Assembly (NCBI GenBank): GCA_946221915.1
Contig: CAMIKG010000001.1
Coordinates: 124,001-188,000 of the forward strand
Reading direction: 5' to 3'
DNA from: an uncultured Erwinia sp.
GTDB taxonomy: Bacteria > Pseudomonadota > Gammaproteobacteria > Enterobacterales > Enterobacteriaceae
Length of the DNA: 64,000 nt
A program made the position numbers and the translations under genes. Of the stretch, positions 7,514 through 16,331 are shown piece after piece. The notes beneath the pieces were generated by a model. It was not told where the DNA came from. It saw only the letters and a program-made list of their open reading frames with translations, and made no database searches. Numbering within the stretch: the first letter of the stretch is position 1; every line of letters begins with the position of its first letter.

Positions 7514-10225
7514 ATGACTGAATTATTCACTTTTCCCGACCATCAAGTGGACCCGGCACATCCTGATGCGCGGGTGGCTGTGGTCAATGTCACTGAGTTA
7601 CGTAAGGCATTACAGGTACGCGCCAGCGGCGAAGCGCCTTCAGTGCTGCGCCTGAATCTGTCCGCTTCCGTGATCGTGGAGTGCCAGACGGCAGCGGTAG
7701 AGTGGTTCGCAGATGACAGTGTGGCCTGGCATGGCATTGTGCCGGGACTGGTGACGGTGAGCGCATCTGCTGGCATCAAATTCACCGAAAACGGCGTGCG
7801 CCTGTCAGGTTTAGTCCTGTCGCTCAATGGTGACTGGCTGATTACCCCCCATGATACGCCGTCAGGCGTGCTGATCACCCCTTCCGGCATGGATACGTTT
7901 ATCTGCGGCGATCCGACTGTCTATACGCCGCAACCCACAGCGTCGTCAGAGGATAGCTATTATGTCGTTGAAGATGATGCCACACCGGCGGTGATTGATA
8001 TTCTGGCGCTGTACCCAACCGCAACGGTGCAAGCACTGGCGCATGGCTTTGACGACATTATTGCCTACCTGCGTCAGGCGCAGGAGGTGACGAATACTAT
8101 TTTCAGCAACAGTGGTATCAATGCGTGGGTACGTATCGTTGATATTCAGGAGGTCAGTGCCATGGAGGGCGAAACAGTGACAGAGCTGCTGGATGATGTT
8201 ATCGATCAGGATTTCGATGAAGGGCCTGGACGCAAGATCAATCCAGGTGACAGGTGGGAGCTGGTCAGTCGCCTGCGTGATGCCGCAGGGGCCGATATTG
8301 TGGTGCTGCTATCTGACCAATACGGCATCAAGGGAAATACCAGGGTAGCAGGGATAGCGGCATCCATTCCTGAACCCGTGGCAGCTGACCACTCGGATCT
8401 CAGCGTGGCGGTGTTTAGTCTGTTTATGATGCCACTTTCAGGCTCATATAATTTCAGTTACGCCTTTGCCCATGAGCTTGGCCATCTTTTGGGCGGCAAA
8501 CACGATCGGATCACCCAGCCACAGCGCAGCGGGCTGGACCCCGCTTATGATTATGCCCACGCTTATGTAGCGCCCGACAGGTCATTCGTTACCATTATGG
8601 GCTATCCGCGACCCACATCTGGCTTGTCCTGGATTCCGTATTATTCGAACCCGGAAAAAACCTGGCAGGGGCAACCTGTGGGGATGCCACTGGGGAAACC
8701 CGGGGCGTCAGATGTGGCGCGTCTTTTTCACCTGAGTACGCGGGTGGTGTCGCGTTACCGTGGCGAACATGCGCCGCGCTGGACGCCCGTTTACCTGAAT
8801 CTGATGGTGGAACCAGACATCGGCGGCTTTGTTACGCCTGACCAGTTGGGTCCCTACCCGCAGGGGAGACAAGTCAGTGTGCGCGCTACGGCGCGGAGTG
8901 GTTATGTGTTTGATCACTGGGTTCTGGATGGCCTGACAACGCGTGAACCTAATCAGATGGTGGTAATGGATAAAAATCGTAGCCTGAAGGCGGTGTTTGC
9001 CGCCGGGACCAGTGCGCAGCCTGCGGTCAGTTTAGGGCCTCTGGCGCTACGTTATGGTTGTCAGCTGGCCTTTATGCCGCCTCCCGGCCCCAGCTTTCCT
9101 GCCGGAACGAATGTCAGTGTTGCGGTCATACCCAGTTACAGTGCCCAGCAGGCGAATGTGCCGCTCGTGTGGCTGTTTCAGGAAGAAGGAGGGCTGGCGA
9201 CGTCGCCTCTTGCTAACCTCACCCGGGAACTGATTGTTGAGCGCGATATTGTCATTGATCTGCAACCCTCGGGGCTGCGCTTTACCGTCTGGGGTCAGCG
9301 CAGCCTGAGTCTCAATGCCATCAGCCGGCTGATTATCCAGGCCAGCTGGGGAACGCCAGCGGAGGGCATATCCCACCCGGCGGGTGAACCGATAGAGGTG
9401 ACGGTAGCGGCTGCGCCGGAAGGCACAACCATGATGAGCAGCGAGTCGGTGACCGATGCCAGTGGCCTGCTGAAAGTGACGGTGGCGACGGGTAATGAAG
9501 AGGGTGAGCTGGCGCTGAAAGTGAAGCTGAAAGATGCACCGGAACGTAGCGCGGTATTAGTCGTGGCGGCGGTGTCGGCACATCCCGAAAAGCAGGATGA
9601 GCCTGTCTCTGTGAGAGTTATCGAACACAGCGGCCAGCAAATCCTTGAGGGGGCAACGCCGGAACCGTTAAAGGTGCTGGTTACGCACCAGGGGAAACCC
9701 GTCGCGGCGACGCTGGATATCTCGGTTAATGCGCCAGCGCATGGCATCAGCGTAACCGATGCGCACCCCACGACCAGCGCGGATGGTGTGGCGACAGTAA
9801 CTTTCGCGCCGCAAAGCGGAACGAGCCGCGGCCTGACGACTCTCCTCATTACTGACGCGGCCTCCGGCACCAGTGTGAAGGCGCAGATTGCGGTGTTGCC
9901 GCGCAGACAGTATCTCCGCTCACTGATGGGGCTTACGGTGTATAGCTTACCTGAAGACGGGCATTATCAGCCCTTTGCGCTGGCTGTGTCCCTGTCGACC
10001 AGCGACTCGGTTATTAGCCATTTTGTGACGCTGCCTGCGGGCATTAAGCTCACCTTCACCCTGGAGAGCGGAACCACTGGCATTACACTCGACAGATCAG
10101 AGGCGTTCTATACCGGCACAACGATATATATCAATGCAACCGCGCCCACTGCGCCCGGTACGGCGAAAGTCACGGTGAGTTCTGAATACGCTGAGCCGAT
10201 TGTGATTACCATTAATGTCGGCTGA
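7514..10225 (+). CDS. Large metzincin-type zinc metalloprotease, copy B (tandem paralog)
   Basis: A 903-residue paralog of the preceding gene, colinear over its full length and clearly similar by eye, so an old tandem duplication. The zinc motif HELGHLLGGKHD has His320, Glu321, His324 and His330; the Met-turn IMGY is at Met362. The InlB-like module (YVFDHWVLDG) covers about 425-496 and Ig-like segments run to the end VTVSSEYAEPIVITINVG. As in copy A, the N-terminus (MTELFTFPDHQ) is not a signal peptide, yet a propeptide-like region precedes IDILALYP. The start ATG has GCAGGAGAG upstream. The gap to copy A is 112 bases, so co-transcription is possible. Expected role is an extracellular or effector protease; this is inference. 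Confidence 0.85.
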   Translation: MTELFTFPDHQVDPAHPDARVAVVNVTELRKALQVRASGEAPSVLRLNLSASVIVECQTAAVEWFADDSVAWHGIVPGLVTVSASAGIKFTENGVRLSGLVLSLNGDWLITPHDTPSGVLITPSGMDTFICGDPTVYTPQPTASSEDSYYVVEDDATPAVIDILALYPTATVQALAHGFDDIIAYLRQAQEVTNTIFSNSGINAWVRIVDIQEVSAMEGETVTELLDDVIDQDFDEGPGRKINPGDRWELVSRLRDAAGADIVVLLSDQYGIKGNTRVAGIAASIPEPVAADHSDLSVAVFSLFMMPLSGSYNFSYAFAHELGHLLGGKHDRITQPQRSGLDPAYDYAHAYVAPDRSFVTIMGYPRPTSGLSWIPYYSNPEKTWQGQPVGMPLGKPGASDVARLFHLSTRVVSRYRGEHAPRWTPVYLNLMVEPDIGGFVTPDQLGPYPQGRQVSVRATARSGYVFDHWVLDGLTTREPNQMVVMDKNRSLKAVFAAGTSAQPAVSLGPLALRYGCQLAFMPPPGPSFPAGTNVSVAVIPSYSAQQANVPLVWLFQEEGGLATSPLANLTRELIVERDIVIDLQPSGLRFTVWGQRSLSLNAISRLIIQASWGTPAEGISHPAGEPIEVTVAAAPEGTTMMSSESVTDASGLLKVTVATGNEEGELALKVKLKDAPERSAVLVVAAVSAHPEKQDEPVSVRVIEHSGQQILEGATPEPLKVLVTHQGKPVAATLDISVNAPAHGISVTDAHPTTSADGVATVTFAPQSGTSRGLTTLLITDAASGTSVKAQIAVLPRRQYLRSLMGLTVYSLPEDGHYQPFALAVSLSTSDSVISHFVTLPAGIKLTFTLESGTTGITLDRSEAFYTGTTIYINATAPTAPGTAKVTVSSEYAEPIVITINVG

Positions 10226-10319
10226 AACAGCGGTAAGTACCGCGCTCCGCTCTTACTTACAGGGAAGGTAGCAAGAATTGGGCGCGGAGTTATTTTCATC
10301 GCTGACGTGCCTGCTCAGC

Positions 10320-11807
10320 TCATTTCGCTAAATAACGCTTTTCCAGATGCTGACGGAAATAGGCCGGATTGAGGTCTTCGCCGGTTGCCTGTGTAATCAG
10401 CTGGCGGGTGCTGAAGCGGCTGCCGTGCTGCCAGATATTCTGCTGCAGCCAGTCGAATACGGGTTGCAGGTCGCCGTTGCGGATCAGAGTTTCGACCTGC
10501 GGCAGGGCGCGTTTGACCGCCTGGAACAGCTGTGCGGCATACATCGCGCCCAGCGTGTAAGTTGGGAAATAACCAAACGCGCCGTCGGTCCAGTGAATAT
10601 CCTGCATGCAGCCGTCGCGGTAGTTCTCACGGGTATCAATGCCGAGATACGCCTGCATCTTCTCCTGCCACATAGCCGGAATATCGTCCACTTCAATTTC
10701 GCCGCCGATTAACGCACGCTCGATTTCATAACGCAGAATCACATGTGCCGGGTAACTGACTTCGTCAGCATCAACGCGGATAAAACCTGGTTTGACCTGC
10801 TGATTCAGGCGCACAAAGTTCTCAGCGTTCAGCGCAGGCTGGTCGCCAAACTGGGCAACGGCCTGCGGCAGAATCAGCTGCAGAAACTCTGCGCTGCGCG
10901 CAAGCTGCATTTCAAAGAACAGGCTCTGCGATTCATGGATGGCAGTAGAGCGCGCATGCGCCACCGGCTGATCCGCCCAGGCGGCAGGCAGATTTTGCTC
11001 ATAGCGTGCGTGACCGGTTTCGTGAATCACGCCCATCATGGCGCTGAGAAACTCATTTTCACGGTAACGGGTGGTGATACGCACATCCTGCGGCACGCCG
11101 CCGCAGAACGGATGAGCGCTGACATCCAGCCTGCCAGCATTAAAATCAAAGCCCAGCCGCTGCATAATGCTCAGACCAAGCTGACGCTGAGATTCCACGG
11201 CGAATGGACCTTGCGGCAGCATCACCGTTTCCGCTGACTGCTTGTCGACAATCTGTTGCAGCAGCTGTGGCAGCCACTGTTTTAAATCGCCAAAGGTACG
11301 ATCCAGCTGCGCGCTGGTCATGCCAGGTTCGAAAATATCGAGCAGGGCGTCATAACGCGAACAGCCATTAGCCTGAGCACGGATCTCGGCCTCTTCACGG
11401 CTCAGCCTGACCACCTCTTTCAGATTCGCGGCGAAACCCTGCCAGTCGTTGGCGGGACGCTGCTGACGCCAGGCGTGCTCACAGCGTGAACCGGCAATCG
11501 ATTTGGCCTCCACCAGCGAGGCAGGTAACAGAGACGCCTGCTGCCACGCGCGGCGCATTTCCAGCAGGTTAGCGGCTTCCACATCATTGAGTGATTCCTG
11601 CTGTGCCTGCTCCAGCCAGACGCCAACCTGTTTCGCCGTCAGGATTTCATGGCGCAATACGCTCAGTTCCGCCAGCGCTTCACCGCGTGCCTGACTGCCA
11701 CCGGCAGGCATCATGGTTTGCATATCCCAGCCGGCTATCGCGCCGAGATGGCCGAAGCGCGCCAGACGGCGGAAGGTGTGGGTCAGATGCTGATACGCAG
11801 ATGTCAT
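10320..11807 (-). CDS. Metallocarboxypeptidase, carboxypeptidase Taq family (M32)
   Basis: A 495-residue cytoplasmic zinc carboxypeptidase of MEROPS family M32, whose members remove C-terminal residues from peptides with broad specificity. The HExxH motif is HETGH (His262, Glu263, His266) inside GVIHETGHARYEQ, and the N-terminal AGWDMQTMMP is typical of the family. The start MTSAYQHL has AGGGAG seven bases upstream; seven further in-frame codons before it are less likely. It lies 20 bases after rstB on the same strand, so it is probably the third gene of the rstAB operon. E. coli lacks this gene at rstAB, so the link to RstA signalling is a feature of this lineage. Confidence 0.92.
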   Translation of the reverse strand: MTSAYQHLTHTFRRLARFGHLGAIAGWDMQTMMPAGGSQARGEALAELSVLRHEILTAKQVGVWLEQAQQESLNDVEAANLLEMRRAWQQASLLPASLVEAKSIAGSRCEHAWRQQRPANDWQGFAANLKEVVRLSREEAEIRAQANGCSRYDALLDIFEPGMTSAQLDRTFGDLKQWLPQLLQQIVDKQSAETVMLPQGPFAVESQRQLGLSIMQRLGFDFNAGRLDVSAHPFCGGVPQDVRITTRYRENEFLSAMMGVIHETGHARYEQNLPAAWADQPVAHARSTAIHESQSLFFEMQLARSAEFLQLILPQAVAQFGDQPALNAENFVRLNQQVKPGFIRVDADEVSYPAHVILRYEIERALIGGEIEVDDIPAMWQEKMQAYLGIDTRENYRDGCMQDIHWTDGAFGYFPTYTLGAMYAAQLFQAVKRALPQVETLIRNGDLQPVFDWLQQNIWQHGSRFSTRQLITQATGEDLNPAYFRQHLEKRYLAK

Positions 11808-11827
11808 AGTGGAACTCCCTGAAATCA

Positions 11828-13138
11828 TTAGGCGATATGGTGTGGTTTGCTGCCCGCCAAGGGTAAATCAACCGGCCAGCAAAAGCGAACGCTGGCGCCA
11901 CCCAGCGGGCTGCTGTCGATCATGACATAGCCGCCCAGCGCCTGGGCAATCGAGTGTACGATAGCCAGACCGAGGCCACAGCCGCCGGTGCTGCGGTCGC
12001 GGCTCGGGTCGAGACGCACAAACGGTTCAAACACCCGTTCGCGCTCGGCCTGCGGAATACCCGGGCCGTCATCCTCCACCTGCAGACAGGCGATATTGCC
12101 GTCAAACCACAGTCCAACCCGCAGTTGCTGGCCCGCATAGCGCAGGGCGTTATTCACCAGATTATCCAGTACGCGCTCCATCAGGCGCGTATCGGCAATG
12201 CCCACATTGTCGCGCTGAGGCGTATCAAGCGTAATCTGGTAGTCAGGATTCAGGTCACGGAAATCCGCCAGTCGTTCCTGCAGCCAGGCGGCAAGATCGA
12301 TTTGCTGCAGCGTTAAATCCACCTTCGGCCGGTCGAGGCGCGCATAGGTCAGCAACTCTTCAATCAGCGCCTCCAGCTGGCCGATATCGCGATTCAGCGC
12401 GGCGGATTCCGCCGCGGTCAGATTGTCGCTCATCTCCAGCCGGTAGCGCAGGCGCACCAGCGGGGTGCGCAATTCATGGGCGATACCGTCAATAAGCTGC
12501 TTCTTGCTCACCACCAGGTTGTTGATATTATCCGCCATCTGATTAAACGCCACCCCTAAGCGCACCAGACTGGAAGCGCTGTCGAAATGAATCCGCTCAT
12601 CCAGATGTCCTTTACCGAAACGTTGTGCGGCAGCTTCCAGTTTCAGCATGTCCTGCCAGTGTGGCCGCATCCAGATAAACACCGGCAGCGCCAGCGAAAT
12701 GCCGATCACAATCATCAGCGCAATATCGAAAATGCGCATCTGATGCAGGAAGAATAAGTAGGGGATGGGTCCGACCACCAGCACATAGTGACTGCGCGGA
12801 ATATGCTGCATAAAGGTGTATTCATCATCCAGCGCGACAATTTCCCCGGCGCGCAGACGACGCATCGACGGCTCGTCGAGAGTAATCTTATTCAGCGGCT
12901 TGATATGCAGTTTAAACGACAGGTTCAGATCGAGATTATTGATGGTTTTGTTCCAGTCGCGCGGCGGGATCTCGCGCAGTTCGCTGCGCATCAGGTACAG
13001 TGAACTCTTCATCAGATCGTCCATCGACTGACGACCGGCGCGCTCGGCGGTAAACTTGTACACCAGCCCCACCAGCATCGCCATCACCAGGAAGCAGACG
13101 AACAGCAGCAGGTAAAACTGAATAAAAAGCTTTCTCAT
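11828..13138 (-). CDS. rstB: Sensor histidine kinase RstB
   Basis: A 436-residue inner-membrane kinase that phosphorylates RstA. Two membrane helices (about 7-28 and 136-156) flank a short periplasmic sensor. A HAMP region follows, then the phospho-acceptor His221 in IDGIAHELRTP, the N-box LVNNALRYA, and ATP-binding glycine motifs DDGPGIP and GCGLGLAIV. The gene overlaps the end of rstA by four bases (ATGA), so translation is coupled. E. coli RstB is 433 residues. In E. coli the pair responds to acid and is under PhoPQ control. Confidence 0.96.
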   Translation of the reverse strand: MRKLFIQFYLLLFVCFLVMAMLVGLVYKFTAERAGRQSMDDLMKSSLYLMRSELREIPPRDWNKTINNLDLNLSFKLHIKPLNKITLDEPSMRRLRAGEIVALDDEYTFMQHIPRSHYVLVVGPIPYLFFLHQMRIFDIALMIVIGISLALPVFIWMRPHWQDMLKLEAAAQRFGKGHLDERIHFDSASSLVRLGVAFNQMADNINNLVVSKKQLIDGIAHELRTPLVRLRYRLEMSDNLTAAESAALNRDIGQLEALIEELLTYARLDRPKVDLTLQQIDLAAWLQERLADFRDLNPDYQITLDTPQRDNVGIADTRLMERVLDNLVNNALRYAGQQLRVGLWFDGNIACLQVEDDGPGIPQAERERVFEPFVRLDPSRDRSTGGCGLGLAIVHSIAQALGGYVMIDSSPLGGASVRFCWPVDLPLAGSKPHHIA

Positions 13139-13869
13139 GCGGAGTGGGTATCCCAGGCATGCGGCGCAAACAGATAACCTTTATTGCGCACCGTTTTGAT
13201 ACGGTAAGGTTCGGTGGCGCTGTCATGCAGCTTCTTGCGCAGACGGGAAATAGCGACGTCGATACTGCGATCCAGCCCGTCGTAACTGACACCGCGCAGT
13301 GACTTCAGCAGCACATCACGATGCAGGATCTGCCCGGCGTGGGTAGCCAGCTCCCATAACAGGTCAAAGTCGGCGGTGGAGAGGGCGATATTCTCCTGAG
13401 ACAACACCACCTGGCGATTCACCGGATCAATAAACAGCGTACCAAAACGCAACGCCTGCTGCGCCGGACGCGCTGGCGCGATCTCATCACTGCGTGTGAC
13501 ACCGCCCGCCTGACGCAGGTGCAGCCGCAGACGCGCCAGCAGCACCGCCGGTGGCGTGGTTTTCAGAATATAATCATTGGCGCCCATTTCCAGCGACAGA
13601 ATATGGTTCATGTCACTGTCGAGCGAGGTAAGCAGCACAATCGGCCCGGCCCAGCGGGAACTGGCGCGCAGATCGCGGCACAGCGTCATCCCATCCTTGC
13701 CCGGCAGCATAATATCCAGCATCACAAGGTCTGGCGCGGCATCGGCAATCACCTGTTCCGCACGGTCACCGCGGTTTTCAACAATAACGTCAATATCATG
13801 GCGGCCAAGATAAGCGGCGATCAGCTCACCGACATCCTGGTCATCTTCAACGAATACAATTTTGCTCAT
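13135..13869 (-). CDS. rstA: Response regulator RstA (OmpR family)
   Basis: A 244-residue OmpR/PhoB-type regulator. The receiver domain carries the acidic pair in FVEDDQDVG, the phospho-acceptor Asp52 in LVMLDIMLPGKDG and the conserved Lys in YILKTTPP. The C-terminal winged helix contains SLRGVSYDGLDRSIDVAISRLRKKL and ends KGYLFAPHAW, close to E. coli RstA. MSKIVFVEDD is taken as the start by homology; its ribosome site is weak, and an in-frame start 19 codons upstream is possible. A target site is visible in front of asr. The gene diverges from the small unknown gene at 14044. Confidence 0.96.
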   Translation of the reverse strand: MSKIVFVEDDQDVGELIAAYLGRHDIDVIVENRGDRAEQVIADAAPDLVMLDIMLPGKDGMTLCRDLRASSRWAGPIVLLTSLDSDMNHILSLEMGANDYILKTTPPAVLLARLRLHLRQAGGVTRSDEIAPARPAQQALRFGTLFIDPVNRQVVLSQENIALSTADFDLLWELATHAGQILHRDVLLKSLRGVSYDGLDRSIDVAISRLRKKLHDSATEPYRIKTVRNKGYLFAPHAWDTHSA

Positions 13870-14043
13870 AATGCCAGTGTGCAAGCCAGGGGAGACAGCA
13901 GCATATCCTTTCTTACAGGTAACCACTATGAATAGGAGTTAAATAACTCAAGATGTATAGTACAGCCGTCGCAAAATATGCCATTATATTGGCATGGTTG
14001 AGGAGCGCATAAACCATATTTTTCCATGGGGAGGGGAGTGAGG

Positions 14044-14457
14044 GTGTCTGAAAATAAACTGGCGTCAGCCGGATACAGTGACCGCATCTGCTTCAATTAT
14101 ATGGATTTTCTCTCCGCCTCCTGCAAGAAACGCTGGAGCTTTGTCGATGCCATTTACGGTGTAATGCCGATCTTCGGCATGGTGACACGTAAACCCGCCA
14201 GCAGCCAGCGCGCCCCCGCCGAACGGTTAAAAGAATTAGCGTTGCAAATTATTTCAACGCAGGTGAGTGATGAAATTAACATCGCGCGCCTGATCACGCT
14301 TGCCGAGCAGCAACACATTGATCAGCTAGATATTTTGCTGCCGTATACCCTCACCAGCGAGCAGCTGGAAAAGATTCAGCAAGAGTACCGCAAACCGCTG
14401 GATTTAACCCAGCATGACGACCGCCTGATCGTCCACTTTCTGACTCCCGCCCATTAA
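14044..14457 (+). CDS. Uncharacterised small protein, divergent from rstA
   Basis: An open frame of about 137 residues that I do not recognise. The likely start is the GTG at 14044 (VSENKLASAGYSD), which follows the purine-rich run GGGGAGGGGAG; an ATG at 14026 lies inside that run. The N-terminal third contains FNYMDFLSASCKKRW and a moderately hydrophobic stretch VDAIYGVMPIFGMV. The C-terminal two thirds look helical (ERLKELALQIISTQ, INIARLITLAEQQ). There is no signal peptide or clear motif. It replaces the genes found beside rstA in E. coli (ydgC, folM). Coding is supported by ordered composition, ribosome site and placement; function is unknown. Confidence 0.6.
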   Translation: MSENKLASAGYSDRICFNYMDFLSASCKKRWSFVDAIYGVMPIFGMVTRKPASSQRAPAERLKELALQIISTQVSDEINIARLITLAEQQHIDQLDILLPYTLTSEQLEKIQQEYRKPLDLTQHDDRLIVHFLTPAH

Positions 14458-14691
14458 TCCCGATCAGCCAGACGACTTAACACAGACAACACCATCATCA
14501 GATTTTAGGGGAAACATTCCGATGGCTCCGCAGCGGCCTGTCCGCGGAGGACCGCGAAATGGTCGCCCCGTGTATCCCGATCAGCCAGACGACTTAACAC
14601 AGACAACACCATCGCCAAATTTTAGGGGAAACATTCCGATGGCTCCGTAGCGGTTTGTCCGCGGAGGACCGCGGAATGGTCGCCCCGTGTA
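14458..14691. repeat. Tandem 117-bp repeat, two copies (family also at 30.4-30.7 kb)
   Basis: Two head-to-tail units of exactly 117 bases (14458-14574 and 14575-14691) differ at only a few positions; a few bases of a third start follow. The shared core runs from TTTTAGGGGAAACATTCC through TCCGCGGAGGACCGCG to GGTCGCCCCGTGTATC and contains the dyad CCGCGG-agga-CCGCG. The same core occurs in reverse orientation at 30433-30668. The block lies between the 3' ends of two convergent genes. Confidence 0.9.
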
Positions 14692-14730
14692 TCTCGATCC
14701 ATAAGGCGACACCGACACCAACACCCACAG

Positions 14731-16122
14731 TTACCGCACCAGCACCCACAACGCCGGAAACGCACCAACAATCAACACCACAATCGCCAAAGACTCAGCA
14801 CGATGCAAACGCTGAGACGCGCGACCGCCACGACGGGCAAACAGAAACAGCAACAGACCCGGCGCATACAACACCACTGATAACAACAGATGCAGCGGAC
14901 CAGACGCATACAACAGCCACAAACCATAAAGCATGGCGCCAACCGCCACCAGCGTCACGGCAGGCCGGTTCAGCTTACGCGCTAACTTGAACAGATACGC
15001 GCCGACCAGCAAATAGGGCAGCAAAATCATCTCTGACGCAATGGTCAGCAAATTGCCGTAATCAGCATGGGTTAACCAAATCAGAATCAGACACAGCTGC
15101 ACACTGCCGTTCGTCAGCCACAGCGACGCCGCAGGCGCATTGCGTCCATTCTGCCGACTCAGCGAACGCGGAAACGCGCCTTCACGCGCGGCGATAAACG
15201 GCACTTCCGCCGCCATAATCGTCCAGCTGAGATAAGCGCCGCACACCGAAACAATCAGCCCAATGGCAATCACTACATCGCCCCAGCCGCCGATCAGCCG
15301 CGTCATCAGCCCGGCCATGGAGGGATTACGCATCTCCGCCAGCTCCGCGCGCGGCACAATCCCCAGCGACAACAGCGTCACCAGCAGATACACCACCAGC
15401 GCGGCCAGCACCGCCAGCAGCGTGGCGCGCCCGACATCCTGCTTATTACGCGCGCGTGCCGACACCACCACCGCGCCTTCAACGCCGATAAACACCCACA
15501 GCGTAATCAGCATGGTCTCTTTGACCTGCTCCCACACCGGTTTACCCAGACTCACCCCGCTGAAATCAAACGAGAAACGATCGAAATTAAACGCCGCCAC
15601 CGCCAGCAGTACAAACAACGCTAACGGCAACAGCTTGCCGAGCGTGGCGACCAGATTAATACTGGCTGCGGTCTGCACGCCGCGTAACACCAGCCAGTGC
15701 ACCAGCCAGAGCAAAATCGATGAACCCAGCACCGCCTGCCAGGTATTGCCGTCGCCGAACACCACATGATCCGGTGAATCAGTAAAAAAGCTCAGGGCAG
15801 AAAACACAATCACCAGATATGAAACATTGGCGATCACCGCACACAGCCAGTAACCCCAGGCGGAACAGAAACCGACCAAATCACCGAAGCCGGCGCGGGC
15901 ATAGGTAAAAATGCCGCCGTCCAGCTCCGGTTTCAGACGCGTCAGCAGCAGCATCGCCAGCGACAGCAGCACAATCCCCACGCCAGTAATCAGCCAGCCA
16001 ATCAACAGTGCCGCCGGACTGGCAACCGCCGCCATATTTTGCGGCAAACTAAATACCCCCGCGCCAAGCATGGAACTGAGCACCAGCGCGGTAAGAGCAG
16101 TAAGACCGAGTTTTTTATCCAA
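14731..16122 (-). CDS. ydgI: Amino-acid antiporter YdgI/ArcD type (APC family)
   Basis: A 463-residue inner-membrane transporter of the amino acid-polyamine-organocation superfamily, basic amino acid antiporter branch (ArcD-like arginine/ornithine exchange). About 12 membrane helices are visible. The N-terminus LTALVLSSMLGAGVFSLPQN contains the glycine-rich helix-1 motif of APC carriers, and GVEGAVVVSARARNKQDVG is the typical loop. Length and placement beside ydgH match E. coli YdgI (about 460 residues). Start at MDKKLGLTAL follows AGGAACTCTCTTGG. The substrate is assigned by family only. Its 3' end faces the tandem repeat block. Confidence 0.88.
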   Translation of the reverse strand: MDKKLGLTALTALVLSSMLGAGVFSLPQNMAAVASPAALLIGWLITGVGIVLLSLAMLLLTRLKPELDGGIFTYARAGFGDLVGFCSAWGYWLCAVIANVSYLVIVFSALSFFTDSPDHVVFGDGNTWQAVLGSSILLWLVHWLVLRGVQTAASINLVATLGKLLPLALFVLLAVAAFNFDRFSFDFSGVSLGKPVWEQVKETMLITLWVFIGVEGAVVVSARARNKQDVGRATLLAVLAALVVYLLVTLLSLGIVPRAELAEMRNPSMAGLMTRLIGGWGDVVIAIGLIVSVCGAYLSWTIMAAEVPFIAAREGAFPRSLSRQNGRNAPAASLWLTNGSVQLCLILIWLTHADYGNLLTIASEMILLPYLLVGAYLFKLARKLNRPAVTLVAVGAMLYGLWLLYASGPLHLLLSVVLYAPGLLLFLFARRGGRASQRLHRAESLAIVVLIVGAFPALWVLVR

Positions 16123-16293
16123 GAGAGTTCCTGACTACAGCATAAATAACCAATGAATCGGCTATCGAACGAATTTTACTCAGGTTTTTTTGAGTGTTTT
16201 CGAGGGAAACCGCTAAAACAGGCGGCAGATTCTACGGAGAGGTGGAGCGGAGTGCAATGACTGACTATGCAAAAAAATGTTAAGCATTATGCA

Positions 16294-16324
16294 ACAGAAA
16301 ACAGGGCAGCGTGCTGCTGCCCTG
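16294..16324 (-). terminator. Rho-independent terminator of ydgH
   Basis: On the minus strand the 9-bp stem CAGGGCAGC/GCTGCCCTG (loop of five bases) is followed by TTTTCTGTTG. It sits just after the ydgH stop codon. Confidence 0.85.
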
Positions 16325-16331
16325 CAGGGGA

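Noticed and set aside
13995..14015. PhoP box before rstA (GGTTTA followed at five bases by a second half)
   Set aside because: Only the first half matches; the second (TCCTCA) does not fit TGTTTA, so PhoP control cannot be claimed from sequence.
14458..14691. Possible CRISPR or phage attachment repeat
   Set aside because: Units are whole 117-bp tandem copies without unique spacers, and there are no cas, integrase or tRNA genes nearby.
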